From contig CAZIDP010000014.1 of the NCBI GenBank assembly GCA_964537975.1, forward strand, positions 1 to 64,000: a stretch of DNA of 64,000 bases. The letters run 5' to 3'. Made by a program: the position numbers and the translations under genes. Below, piece after piece: positions 8,400 to 17,854 of the stretch. The notes under the pieces are model-generated. The model was not told the origin of the DNA, made no database searches, and worked only from the letters and a program-made list of their open reading frames with translations. Each line of letters opens with the position of its first letter. Positions within the stretch are counted from its first letter, which is position 1. This stretch comes from SCBR16-9 sp964537975. Its GTDB lineage: Bacteria > Hydrogenedentota > Hydrogenedentia > Hydrogenedentales > SCBR16-9.

Positions 8400-10330
8400 T
8401 GCCCAAAAATGATGAACCACGTCGTTATGAAGGGGTTGAAAATCGTGTTCAATTTACTGCTGTTGTAATTACCCTGGCATTTCTCATTCTCGTAGGCCAG
8501 CTCTGGCATTTACAAGTTGTTGAGCAAGGTTTGTACCGTGCCATGGCAGAAGACCAACGCGTCTGGCCCAAACGCCTGAAATCAGACCGTGGCATCATCT
8601 ATGGCCGCGGTGATGTCGTACTCGCAGACAACCGCCCCAGTGCGGATATTGTCATGGTTCCGGGAGATATTCCAGCAGACATGCATGAACATGTTGCGGC
8701 AACCCTGGACCGCTTGATTGGCGTTCCCAAAGAAGAGATACTGGAGCGGATTCACCAGCATCGTGGTGAACCTTTTACACAAATTCCCATAAAACGGGAT
8801 GTAACCCGCTATGATCGCGTGCGAGTTGAAGAACAAACGTTTGATTTGCCGGGTGTTTTGACGGTGGTTCATCCACAGCGGCGTTACCGCTATGGCAAGA
8901 TTGGCGGTCAGCTTCTTGGCTATCTGGGTGAGATTAACAAAGTAGAATTGGCCCGGCTGCGTGATGAATACAACATGGGTGATCTTATAGGGCGTGGTGG
9001 TCTGGAGCAGATGTATGAGAGTCATCTGCGTGGCCACGACGGCTATGTCGTGGTTACCAAATATGCATCCGGCAGACCGCAGTTACGAACCGATCGTCTT
9101 GGCAGACCGTACATTGCGGAACGCGACAGCCTCGGACACACGCTGGAAGAAGAAGGCCGCCGCGTAGAACCTACCACAGGTAATCCCTTATATATAACCC
9201 TGGACATCGAATTGCAAGCATATTGCGAAGCATTGCTGCAAGGCGAAGTAGGCTCCATTGTTGTTTTGGAAGCTGACACCGGTGCTGTATTGGCAATGGC
9301 AAGCACCCCCACCTATGATCCGGGAGTTTTTGTCAACAGGGGACACAGCGAAGAGCGCCTGGGGTTATTGACAGCACCCAAGCCCAACCCAATGTTCAGT
9401 CGTTCTTATCGTGAAGTCTATCCACCAGGCTCCATATATAAGATTGTTATGGCGGCGGCTGCACTGGAGGAAGGGATTATTTCGGCCCACAGTACCCATT
9501 ACTGCCCAGGCCGCTTTCGTCTCAGCCCTACGACCCGGTGGTGGCACTGTTGGCGGAGATCAGGCCATGGCCATGTCGATGTAGATGATGCGCTGGCATT
9601 TTCATGCGATGTGTTTTTTTACAATGTCGGTCTTGATTTAGGGGTGGATAAAATTGTTGAGTGGTCCAACAAGATGGGGTTGGGAGTACACACCGGCATT
9701 GACCTGCCAGGTGAAATTACCGGGTTAATACCGTCTCGTGATTGGAAGCGTGAGCTGAATAAAGACAAACCGGTATGGGAGCAGAACTGGTATCCCGGAG
9801 ACACCGTTAATCTGAGCATCGGCCAGGGCAGTGCTGGCACTACGCCACTTCAAAATGCGGTCATGATGGCACTCATAGTTAATGGTGGATACCGGGTACG
9901 ACCCTATCTCAATGAAGCGATTGGCCCGGAACTATCTGAGCGCATATTGGGTGATATGGCCTTAAAACATGTGATTGACGGACTTCGCCTGTGTGTCACC
10001 AAGGGACCACCAGCGCCAACTGGTACCGGTCATGCCGCTTATATTAAAGGGTATGACATCTTAGGGAAAACAGGTACAGCCCAGGTGGCAAGCCTCGAGC
10101 AGACACAGCATTACAAGGAAGTCGATGACATCCCGTACAACCTGCGGCACCATGCCTGGTTCGTAGCAGGAGTCATGGACAAAGAACCAAAAATAGCACT
10201 GTGCGTTCTGGTGGAACATGGGCATCAGGGTAGTTCTGTGGCAGCACCACTTGCCCGAGATGTCATTGAATTCTTTTATGAACGCAATGAAGCGCCTTTA
10301 ATGGCCCAAGCTATGGAAAAGGTCTATTGA
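8399..10330 (+). CDS. mrdA: Penicillin-binding protein 2 (peptidoglycan D,D-transpeptidase)
   Basis: A class B PBP that cross-links new lateral-wall peptidoglycan as the partner of RodA. There is one N-terminal transmembrane helix (about residues 17-38), a dimerisation/pedestal domain, and a transpeptidase domain with the three active-site motifs S345-I-Y-K348, S402-C-D404 and K557-T-G559. The Trp/His-rich segment before SCD (TTRWWHCWRR) is typical of PBP2. At 643 residues it has the normal length. It overlaps mreD by one base and rodA by one base, so mreD, mrdA and rodA form a coupled block. Confidence 0.97.
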   Translation: MPKNDEPRRYEGVENRVQFTAVVITLAFLILVGQLWHLQVVEQGLYRAMAEDQRVWPKRLKSDRGIIYGRGDVVLADNRPSADIVMVPGDIPADMHEHVAATLDRLIGVPKEEILERIHQHRGEPFTQIPIKRDVTRYDRVRVEEQTFDLPGVLTVVHPQRRYRYGKIGGQLLGYLGEINKVELARLRDEYNMGDLIGRGGLEQMYESHLRGHDGYVVVTKYASGRPQLRTDRLGRPYIAERDSLGHTLEEEGRRVEPTTGNPLYITLDIELQAYCEALLQGEVGSIVVLEADTGAVLAMASTPTYDPGVFVNRGHSEERLGLLTAPKPNPMFSRSYREVYPPGSIYKIVMAAAALEEGIISAHSTHYCPGRFRLSPTTRWWHCWRRSGHGHVDVDDALAFSCDVFFYNVGLDLGVDKIVEWSNKMGLGVHTGIDLPGEITGLIPSRDWKRELNKDKPVWEQNWYPGDTVNLSIGQGSAGTTPLQNAVMMALIVNGGYRVRPYLNEAIGPELSERILGDMALKHVIDGLRLCVTKGPPAPTGTGHAAYIKGYDILGKTGTAQVASLEQTQHYKEVDDIPYNLRHHAWFVAGVMDKEPKIALCVLVEHGHQGSSVAAPLARDVIEFFYERNEAPLMAQAMEKVY

Positions 10331-11520
10331 TGGCGCGAACACAAGTGGGTATAAACGTTTCCGATGTCAGCATGCGCAATTTCAATTGGCGGAATTTGCT
10401 TCATGTCGATTGGTTGCTCATGTTGTTCGTGATTCTGCTTGCAGTAACTGGCTGGTTGACCATGTATAGTGCCAGTGCCAGCAGCGATATCAGTTATTTT
10501 CACAAGCAGATCATATTTTTTGTGGCTGGTTTTCTTGTTGCCCTGTTCATTGCTTGCCTTGATTACCGGTTTCTGGTCTCTCTGGCACCCTTAATGTATA
10601 TTGTTGCTTTGGGGCTTCTCCTTTGGGTTGAATTGGCAGGCGTTGAAGTTAAAGGCAGTGGGCGTTGGCTGCAAATAGGTACGATTCGTATTCAACCCTC
10701 TGAGTTGTCCAAAGTGGTTATGATCTTTTTCTTGACCTGGTATCTCACCACGTTGGGCGAACGTATTCGACGGTTTCACTGGTTTGTCTCTGCGTTTATT
10801 GTGACTGCCATTCCCATGGCTTTAATCTTGAAACAGCCGAACCTGGGAACCGCCGCCAGTATGGTACCGTTGCTTCTGGGGATGTTGTACGTTGCGGGGT
10901 GTCGTATGCGACACCTGATGTTGGTCATCTTGGCAGGTCTTTCCCTGGTACCAATCGTCTGGGTACAACTGAAAGATTTTGACATTAACAATCCAACGGA
11001 ACGACAAGCATTTTATGAGCTCAAACACTATCAGAAACAACGTATTTATGCTTTCTTGAATCCTGAGCATGATATTCGTGGAAGTGGTTGGCATACCTAC
11101 CAGAGCAAAATTACGGTGGGTAGTGGTGGTATGACTGGACGTGGATATTTAAACGGAAAGCAAACCCGGTTGAATTACTTGCCGGAACACCATACAGACT
11201 TTATTTTTTCACTATTGGCTGAAGAAAGGGGATTCCTGGGTTCCGCTATCGTCATTGGATTCTTCTGTGCTTTTCTATTACGGGGGTTGATGTTTGCCCG
11301 GGATTGTCCCGAGATGATGGGCACACTACTCGCTACAGGGGCTGTCGTTATTCTGGCATTTCATGTTTTTGTTAACATCGCCATAACTATCGGCATCATG
11401 CCGGTTACCGGTATACCCCTTCCATTTTTAAGTTATGGGGGCACATTTTATATGACCACCATGATGTGTGTGGGTATTCTATGTAGCGTTCCCATCCGTC
11501 GACGCAAGTTTGTTCATTAA
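10330..11520 (+). CDS. rodA: Peptidoglycan glycosyltransferase RodA (SEDS family)
   Basis: The polytopic SEDS glycosyltransferase that polymerises lipid II for elongation with PBP2. It shows about ten hydrophobic helices, the conserved periplasmic motif HHTDFIFS with its key Asp, and the C-terminal signature NIAITIGIMPVTGIPLP followed by SYGGT. The ATG at 10330 overlaps the mrdA stop (TGATG). A TTG one codon upstream is less likely. It has 396 residues, slightly longer than the common 370-380. Confidence 0.96.
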   Translation: MARTQVGINVSDVSMRNFNWRNLLHVDWLLMLFVILLAVTGWLTMYSASASSDISYFHKQIIFFVAGFLVALFIACLDYRFLVSLAPLMYIVALGLLLWVELAGVEVKGSGRWLQIGTIRIQPSELSKVVMIFFLTWYLTTLGERIRRFHWFVSAFIVTAIPMALILKQPNLGTAASMVPLLLGMLYVAGCRMRHLMLVILAGLSLVPIVWVQLKDFDINNPTERQAFYELKHYQKQRIYAFLNPEHDIRGSGWHTYQSKITVGSGGMTGRGYLNGKQTRLNYLPEHHTDFIFSLLAEERGFLGSAIVIGFFCAFLLRGLMFARDCPEMMGTLLATGAVVILAFHVFVNIAITIGIMPVTGIPLPFLSYGGTFYMTTMMCVGILCSVPIRRRKFVH

Positions 11521-11641
11521 TAATAAGAATTGTTGATTGAGCATTACTTTAGTTTTTATCATCGTTTGATGTATTCTGCAATACACTACATTTGTTAGTT
11601 TTTGGAATTTATGACGTGTTCATCGCACGTTGGGAGTATAT

Positions 11642-13171
11642 ATGAAAGAATTTGTTGTTAATGTGAGTCCGCTCGAAACCCGTATTGGGCTTATCGAGGA
11701 CAAGCAACTTGTTGAACTCATGATTGAGCGGCAAGAGAATCCAAGCATCGTGGGAAACATCTACAAAGGACGTGTGGATTCTGTCATACCGGGGATGCAA
11801 GCAGCGTTTATCGATATCGGTTTTGAAAAAAATGGTTTTCTCTATGTCTCGGATATTGCCGGTACTACCGGTACTGGGGATGTCGAACTGGTGAATGGGA
11901 TGCCCCGGGCCAAGACACGCGCACGGCGTGCCCGTCAACAACCTATCGAAACCATGCTCAAAAAAAATCAATACATCATGGTTCAAGTAGTAAAGGACCG
12001 ACTTGGCAACAAGGGGGCGCGGCTAACCAATTTCATCACCATCCCAGGCCGATACGCGGTTTACATGCCCACTACCAAAACATTAGGGGTTTCACGCAAA
12101 ATCGAAGACCGGCATGAACGAGACCGGTTGCGAGATATATTGAATAAAGTGGTGCCCAAGGGAATTGGGATGATCACACGAACTGCTGGTGAAGGCCGTA
12201 CCCGTAACGATTTTGAAAAGGATGTTAAATATTTGAATCGTGTCTGGGAACGCACGATGCAGAAATTCGAGCAGCTGAATAACCCAGGTTTGATCCGTGA
12301 AGATTTGGGCCCCATTTTGCGGGCAGTGCGGGATCGTTTTACAGAAGATTTGGACAAACTGATCATAGATAGTGAATCAGAATATGATCGCATTATAAAT
12401 TTCCTGGACAACCTGGACCCGTCGTTGAAACCCAGAGTCCGTTTATATAAACTGCGTCGCCCCATCTTCGATCATCTGAATATTGAAGAGCAGATTCGCA
12501 AAGCCATGCACCACAAAGTTTTTCTTTCAAGTGGCGGGCATATATGTATCGAACAGACCGAGGCTCTGGTTGCCATTGATGTCAATACAGGAAAATTTAC
12601 CGGCAAGAAACAGCTCGAAGATACCGTGTTGAAGACGAACCTGGAAGCAGCCGAAGAGATTGCCCGGCAGCTTCGATTGCGAGACCTCGGTGGCATTATT
12701 GTCTGTGACTTCATCGACATGGGCATGGAGTCCAATCGGCGTAAGTTATTAAAAGTCCTGACAGATGCTTTGAAAAAAGACCGGGCAAAAACTACCCTGT
12801 CAAAAGTAAGTGAGCTTGGCTTGATTGAAATGACGCGGAAGCGTGTAAAACACAATGTGGTCAAGGCACTATCCCAACCCTGTCCATATTGTGAAGGTAG
12901 CGGTATGGTACGCTCCGTGACCACCATGACATTCGATTGCCTGCGCCGCATGCAGAATCTGTTCTGTAGAAGCAAAGCCAGTCGTTTTGTGCTTCAGGTG
13001 CATCCGGATGTGGCACAAAGGTTGAATACAGAATACAAAGAATTGCTCGAAGGCATTTCGAGTCTGTTCAAGCGCAGTGTTGTTGTCGAATCCATGTCAG
13101 AATTTCATATACATGACATGAAGGTCTACCGGGAAGCACGCAACGGTGAGCGTATAGTGATTGAGCACTGA
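11642..13171 (+). CDS. rng: Ribonuclease G/E family endoribonuclease
   Basis: A single-strand-specific endoribonuclease of the RNase E/G family, which processes rRNA 5' ends and mRNA. It has an N-terminal S1 domain (GNIYKGRVDSVIPGMQAAFIDIG), the RNase H-like and catalytic regions with Mg2+-binding aspartates in AIDVNTG and IVCDFIDM, and the Zn-link CPYC that mediates dimerisation. At 509 residues it is RNase G-sized, without a long RNase E scaffold tail. The ATG at 11642 is chosen because GGGAG (11632-11636) lies five bases upstream; a TTG at 11630 overlaps that site. It lies 121 bases after rodA, a common neighbour of mre genes. Confidence 0.95.
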   Translation: MKEFVVNVSPLETRIGLIEDKQLVELMIERQENPSIVGNIYKGRVDSVIPGMQAAFIDIGFEKNGFLYVSDIAGTTGTGDVELVNGMPRAKTRARRARQQPIETMLKKNQYIMVQVVKDRLGNKGARLTNFITIPGRYAVYMPTTKTLGVSRKIEDRHERDRLRDILNKVVPKGIGMITRTAGEGRTRNDFEKDVKYLNRVWERTMQKFEQLNNPGLIREDLGPILRAVRDRFTEDLDKLIIDSESEYDRIINFLDNLDPSLKPRVRLYKLRRPIFDHLNIEEQIRKAMHHKVFLSSGGHICIEQTEALVAIDVNTGKFTGKKQLEDTVLKTNLEAAEEIARQLRLRDLGGIIVCDFIDMGMESNRRKLLKVLTDALKKDRAKTTLSKVSELGLIEMTRKRVKHNVVKALSQPCPYCEGSGMVRSVTTMTFDCLRRMQNLFCRSKASRFVLQVHPDVAQRLNTEYKELLEGISSLFKRSVVVESMSEFHIHDMKVYREARNGERIVIEH

Positions 13172-13213
13172 TTTTACTGTTGGTGCATTGATATAGATTA
13201 ATAAATTCCCAAA

Positions 13214-13270
13214 TCCGGCAGCAGAGAAATGTGACAGCATTTAGCAAAGTCACCTCTCGAAACTGCCGGA
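13214..13270. terminator. Nested inverted repeat between convergent genes
   Basis: TCCGGCAG (13214-13221) pairs with CTGCCGGA (13263-13270). Inside, GTGAC pairs with GTCAC, giving a long interrupted stem between the convergent ends of rng and the phosphoesterase gene. There is no T-tract on either strand, so it is not a classical intrinsic terminator. It may act as a shared 3'-end structure. Confidence 0.3.
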
Positions 13271-13290
13271 CTCAGGAACAACATACGCGA

Positions 13291-15105
13291 TTATTTTTCA
13301 ATCACCAGCTCATCACACAGATTGCCGTCGATATCATAGGCACGGTATACGAGCCGGTCGCCCTGTACCTGAATATCCAGCACCTGAAAGGTTGCTGTAT
13401 TCACAAAACCCTTTTCAATATAGTCAAGATCGCCCTGATCATAAAATTTGGTTCCCGAAACTGACACGATATAAATGGTGCCTTCTGATGGAGAACTGGT
13501 TGCGACACCACCCTTCATGGGATAGGTGCGGAGGTAAGCATGATCATGTCCCTGAAGCGCCATATCAACATGATACCTGTCGAAAATCTCTCCCCACAGG
13601 GAACGAATTTCCGGATTGTCGCGGTTTGGAGATGAAGAATACGCCGGGTGATGGTATACCACAAACTTCCATACAGCATCTGTTTCTGCCAGTTGTGCTT
13701 CCAGCCATGCTGTCTGGGATTCCGCGGGCAAGTTTGAGTCCAGGACAACAAACAAGGCATTGCTGTATTCTAGAGTATAGGCTTTTTTAGGGGCAATATG
13801 GGCCGGGCCGTTTTCTGGAAGTGCAAAAAGACGGAGATACAACCAAGGTTCACCGCCTTGGTATTCGTGGTTGCCCAAGGCCGGTACCAAAGGTTTGCGA
13901 TCAAATATGCCCCGGGCACTTTGAAACAACAGGTCCCATTCATGGCGTTCATTTCCACGATTCACTAGATCACCTGCCATGATATAAAAGGCGGCATCGG
14001 GACGATCACGATATGCACGTTGCACTATCGATTCCCAGCGTTCCAGACCGTTTTGTGCATCACCCATATAGATGAACGAAAATGGACTTACACCATCTGG
14101 GGCTGTTGTAAATTCAGCCATGTGCGTGAAGTTCTGGTCTTCATCCGTTCCAACAGCATACACATAGGTCGTATCTGGCTCCAGTCCTGACAATACTACG
14201 GTGTGGCGATGATTCACCGGATCATTGACATTGAATGGTGTTTCCAGAACTTCTGTCCGGGCGGTTACCACTTTGGGCAGGTGTTGTGTAAAGCTCTGGT
14301 ATTCTGACTTTTTCATATAGGCCACAGCACCATCTTTTATTGTGGTACTGGTGCGCCATTGTATGGTCTGCGTTGTCTTGGGATCTTCACTCCAGGTCAA
14401 CACCACCTGATCGGGCAGTTCACCCGCGATATAGGGGGTGGTTTGAAAGAGGTATAACAATTGGGCTTCTCTGCGGCGATCGTTTACCGAGCGAATCAGG
14501 GTTTGTCCCGTAAATTCTTCAGGTAGCGACTCAATAGTGTCATTTCGGTCCGTAAAAACACGTTCACCTTCTTCCAGAATTCCAATGGTATGCTGACCGG
14601 GATAAACATGGGTAAGTTCCAGGGTGTCTTCCGCTTGTACAGGCCGTAGCGCGACAAAATAGTGCCGACCTGCCCCACTGATAGAATTGATTCCCAAGCC
14701 TATATCCCCGGCATCAAATTCTTTCTGCCAAATGTCGAATACATCGCTGCCCACTGTCACCGTCATTTCAGTAGCTATAAAATCACGCGATCGTAACCAG
14801 AAAGGCTCATCAGCCAGATCTACATGCCTGAAGACAGACAGCACAACAGGCACATTTACGTGAAACGACAAATAATGCTCACCAAGGACGGTGCGATCAT
14901 CTGTATTCAGAAAATTTTCCACGATGTCAACATTCAAAGAACCCAGCACCTCTTTGTCCAGTTCAGACCGCATGCGCACCAGAATATCCGCGACGGTGTC
15001 ATGAATGGAGGGGTGTTCTTCTACATGTGCAACAGCGCTTCTATTATTCCAGCCAAATACCAGTAACAAACTTAATAATAAACTTAACAGTAAACGTTTT
15101 AACAT
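13291..15105 (-). CDS. Secreted purple-acid-phosphatase-like metallophosphoesterase (long paralogue)
   Basis: A 604-residue protein with a signal peptide (RLLLSLLLSLLLVFG, cleavage near AVAH) and an N-terminal domain of nearly 200 residues with no recognised fold, rich in beta-strand pattern. A fibronectin-III-like purple acid phosphatase domain and a calcineurin-like phosphoesterase domain follow, with GDAQ, GDLVNRG, GNHEY, HHPAY and GHDHAY. The last 400 residues are closely similar to the protein at 1453-2703, including the EFTTAP linker and the C-terminal YRAYD segment, so the two are paralogues. The start has AGGAG seven bases upstream. Predicted extracytoplasmic phosphate ester hydrolysis; substrate unknown. 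Confidence 0.88.
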   Translation of the reverse strand: MLKRLLLSLLLSLLLVFGWNNRSAVAHVEEHPSIHDTVADILVRMRSELDKEVLGSLNVDIVENFLNTDDRTVLGEHYLSFHVNVPVVLSVFRHVDLADEPFWLRSRDFIATEMTVTVGSDVFDIWQKEFDAGDIGLGINSISGAGRHYFVALRPVQAEDTLELTHVYPGQHTIGILEEGERVFTDRNDTIESLPEEFTGQTLIRSVNDRRREAQLLYLFQTTPYIAGELPDQVVLTWSEDPKTTQTIQWRTSTTIKDGAVAYMKKSEYQSFTQHLPKVVTARTEVLETPFNVNDPVNHRHTVVLSGLEPDTTYVYAVGTDEDQNFTHMAEFTTAPDGVSPFSFIYMGDAQNGLERWESIVQRAYRDRPDAAFYIMAGDLVNRGNERHEWDLLFQSARGIFDRKPLVPALGNHEYQGGEPWLYLRLFALPENGPAHIAPKKAYTLEYSNALFVVLDSNLPAESQTAWLEAQLAETDAVWKFVVYHHPAYSSSPNRDNPEIRSLWGEIFDRYHVDMALQGHDHAYLRTYPMKGGVATSSPSEGTIYIVSVSGTKFYDQGDLDYIEKGFVNTATFQVLDIQVQGDRLVYRAYDIDGNLCDELVIEK

Positions 15106-15239
15106 AAAATCACTCCTGTGATGCCTGCAACAATGTTACCCAAAAATGGATGTGGCCTGGCATTTGAAACTTCATGACTGCCAGACCACACCTAGCTAAC
15201 TGATATATAGTAACCAGTGAATCCCCTGAGACTCAAAGC

Positions 15240-16244
15240 CTACATGCGTCCGAAAACGGCATGTGTCGGGGTCACCGGGAATTCATCATTGGGATAGCGA
15301 ATGAATTCTACATGACCATCCATATAGAGTACATTGTTGCCACCTGGAATGTGATTAAAGCGTACATTGCGCCGATCATCGCCAAGTCCGAAATAGATAC
15401 GGTCCCACATTACCGGCACATTGCTTTGGGCCATGGCATTACTACCTGGATTGTTGATATCTGTGATTAGAAAACGCTCAACTCCTTCACGGATACGGTA
15501 TAATGTAGCAGAACCGGCAGTACCCTGTGCAACTATGGGCCGGGTAACCTGGGCGCCATTATCGATCAAGCGTTGCTCTATCGAATTGGTTATAGCCGCA
15601 GCGGTTGCAATGTTGAATGGATTATAATCACTATCCAAAGCGCGAAATGCTTCGCCACGCAAAGGATCGGATGCATTGGCAGCATACTCGACATTCCCTA
15701 AGGAACTCATGAGATAGTTCCGAATAGTTTGGTTGAGTGTAGCCCAGGCACCATCACTATCGATAACATAGCCATAATAATAATAGTGAGTTTCTTCTGC
15801 TTCTCCGATTTTACCTGGGTCCAGGCGCATATAACTCGGGTCTGACTCACATGCCGTTTGGCACCAGCCGCCTTCCGGACAATTCCAGTACTCCGACATC
15901 TGGCCTGCATCAACACCGGAAGGGCAAACTGTCAGATTCAGATCGCTCAAGTAATCTGGATAAACACTGGGCATCCAGACAAAACCCCGTACCCGGCCAA
16001 CACGTCGTTGGCAACTGGCGTCACGTGCATAGTCTTGGTTCAAGATGCGAGGGAATTTACCACCACGGTCTTCACCCGAGTACATCTTAAATACCAGGCC
16101 CCACTGCTTAAGGTTGTTGGCACAGGATGCGCGGCGGGCTGCTTCGCGTGCCCGCGCCAAGGCTGGCAGCAAAATGGCAGCCAGTATGCCGATTATCGCA
16201 ATAACTACCAGCAATTCAATCAACGTAAACCCATTTCTTCTCAA
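15240..16244 (-). CDS. Type II secretion-like pseudopilin, DUF1559-like
   Basis: The N-terminus is a prepilin cleavage/methylation site, NGFTLIELLVVIAIIGILAA, with Glu at +5 of the mature protein, followed by an amphipathic helix (ARAREAARRASCANNLKQ). The C-terminus has the H-x-G-G-N-N-x-L-Y-M-D-G-H-V block found in DUF1559-type proteins, which are greatly expanded in Planctomycetes and relatives. Role unknown; probably a surface-exposed pseudopilin-like protein. The start is TTG at 16244 because AAGGAG (16253-16258) lies eight bases upstream. A nearby ATG is out of frame and only one base from that site. Confidence 0.88.
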   Translation of the reverse strand: MRRNGFTLIELLVVIAIIGILAAILLPALARAREAARRASCANNLKQWGLVFKMYSGEDRGGKFPRILNQDYARDASCQRRVGRVRGFVWMPSVYPDYLSDLNLTVCPSGVDAGQMSEYWNCPEGGWCQTACESDPSYMRLDPGKIGEAEETHYYYYGYVIDSDGAWATLNQTIRNYLMSSLGNVEYAANASDPLRGEAFRALDSDYNPFNIATAAAITNSIEQRLIDNGAQVTRPIVAQGTAGSATLYRIREGVERFLITDINNPGSNAMAQSNVPVMWDRIYFGLGDDRRNVRFNHIPGGNNVLYMDGHVEFIRYPNDEFPVTPTHAVFGRM

Positions 16245-16470
16245 AGTTCATGCTCCTTTGTGTTTATTTCTTTTTCTATTTCAAGTAAGTGAATAGTGCT
16301 TTTAAGCACATTTACAATGCCAGAGTGTACACTTGCTTGGTTTATATTGAGTTAGGATGGTGTAAAATTTTATGTAAATCATCGATAGATGTGTGTAAAT
16401 TTTATTAAATTCCTGTATATAATTCTTTTTTGACTTCCCGGGCTGTAACAACGTAAAATTCAACTCCAAA

Positions 16471-17847
16471 ATGAATACGACAAATTCGATTGAATTAACC
16501 GTCTTGGGTGGTGGTGGTGAGGTAGGAGCAAACTGTTTTCTATTAAATATTGATGGTCAACAGGTTGTGCTGGATTGTGGAACACACCCCAAAAAAGATG
16601 GTATGGAAGCGCTACCGGAATTTTCACTCCTAACCAAAGCTCCGGACGCAGTTCTTATCTCTCATGGTCACCAGGACCATTGTGGGTCGTTCCCCTATTT
16701 GCTCCGCCATTTTCCGATGGTCCGGTCGTTTTCAACTGCTCCCACCCTGCGAATCATGGACCGTATGCTGCACAACAGTGTGTCCGTCATGGGATTGATT
16801 GCAAAAGAACGTGGTATCGCGGAGTATCCTCTTTACGATCACGGTGATGTAAATTATGCACTGAAGGGTACGCGTACGCATCCTTATGAAGAGAGCTTTT
16901 CATTGGGTTTGCGGGTTCCGGTTCAGGGAAGCTTTCAACGCGCAGGGCATGTTCTGGGTAGTGCCGGCATACTCCTGAATATGCCAAATCACACCTTGTT
17001 TTACACAGGGGATTATTGTGAGACCCCGCAAGAATTGTTGCCGGGAAGCAAGCCTCTCCGGGATGACATACAAGTAGATACCTTAATCATCGAAAGTACA
17101 CATGGTAATACAGAAGATGACAAGATAAAAGATTACCAGGCAGAGGCACGGAGATTGGGAGAATCAACACGCGAAGTACTGCTTAACGGTGGTGCTGTAT
17201 TGATTCCCACGTTCGCCCTGGGGAGAACCCAGGAAATCCTCAATATCATTGTACGACAACAAGAGGAAGGTCTTATTCCGGATGTCCCGGTGTATGCTTC
17301 TGGTTTGGGCCGGGCTGTGTATGAGTTATACGATTATTACCCTGACCACCTCATGCCCAACACAGCACTCTGTCCCCTGGACAGATTCGAACGTATCGGC
17401 AATGTATGGAATCAAGAGACAGTAGAAAGATTGATCTCACGGCCCTGTATCATCGTTGCCACCTCTGGCATGATGTTGCACAATACGCCCTCTGCAATGA
17501 TTGCTCAGACCATGGTAAAAGAAACACACCACGGTATCTTTTTTGTTGGTTATCTGGACCATGAGACCTTGGGGTACCATTTATTGCACTCGGAACGAGG
17601 GCAGGAATTACAGTTCACGTTGAAAAAAGATGCTGTCGAAGTGCAATTGGAGAATATACAGCGTTTTTACTTCAGTGCGCACGCACCCCGAAAATCGTTA
17701 GCCAGAACAATCGAGCGTCTCAAGCCTAAAAATGTAGTATATGTCCATGGAGATTCAGATGCCATTGCCTGGATGCATGAAAACACCGGGAACGGTTTTT
17801 CTGCACATGCACCTGCCATCGGGCAAACACTGACATTGAAGGCATAG
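16471..17847 (+). CDS. MBL-fold beta-CASP nuclease (Ysh1/CPSF-like RNase family)
   Basis: A metallo-beta-lactamase fold with beta-CASP insertion, 458 residues. The metal motif is H65-G-H67-Q-D69-H70. Further motifs are the HVLGSAG His, YTGDY with the bridging Asp, PTFALGRTQE in the beta-CASP domain, SGMM, and a C-terminal FSAHAPR/VHGD block. Members are single-strand RNA exo/endonucleases, or DNA nucleases, of the COG1236 type. A ribonuclease is likeliest, but the substrate cannot be read from sequence. It is followed after seven bases by an acyltransferase gene, so the pair is probably co-transcribed. Confidence 0.88.
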   Translation: MNTTNSIELTVLGGGGEVGANCFLLNIDGQQVVLDCGTHPKKDGMEALPEFSLLTKAPDAVLISHGHQDHCGSFPYLLRHFPMVRSFSTAPTLRIMDRMLHNSVSVMGLIAKERGIAEYPLYDHGDVNYALKGTRTHPYEESFSLGLRVPVQGSFQRAGHVLGSAGILLNMPNHTLFYTGDYCETPQELLPGSKPLRDDIQVDTLIIESTHGNTEDDKIKDYQAEARRLGESTREVLLNGGAVLIPTFALGRTQEILNIIVRQQEEGLIPDVPVYASGLGRAVYELYDYYPDHLMPNTALCPLDRFERIGNVWNQETVERLISRPCIIVATSGMMLHNTPSAMIAQTMVKETHHGIFFVGYLDHETLGYHLLHSERGQELQFTLKKDAVEVQLENIQRFYFSAHAPRKSLARTIERLKPKNVVYVHGDSDAIAWMHENTGNGFSAHAPAIGQTLTLKA

Positions 17848-17854
17848 CGCCATC

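Noticed and set aside
13214..13270. Classical intrinsic terminator after rng
   Set aside because: The stem is interrupted and no T-tract follows on either strand, so only a low-confidence structure is reported.
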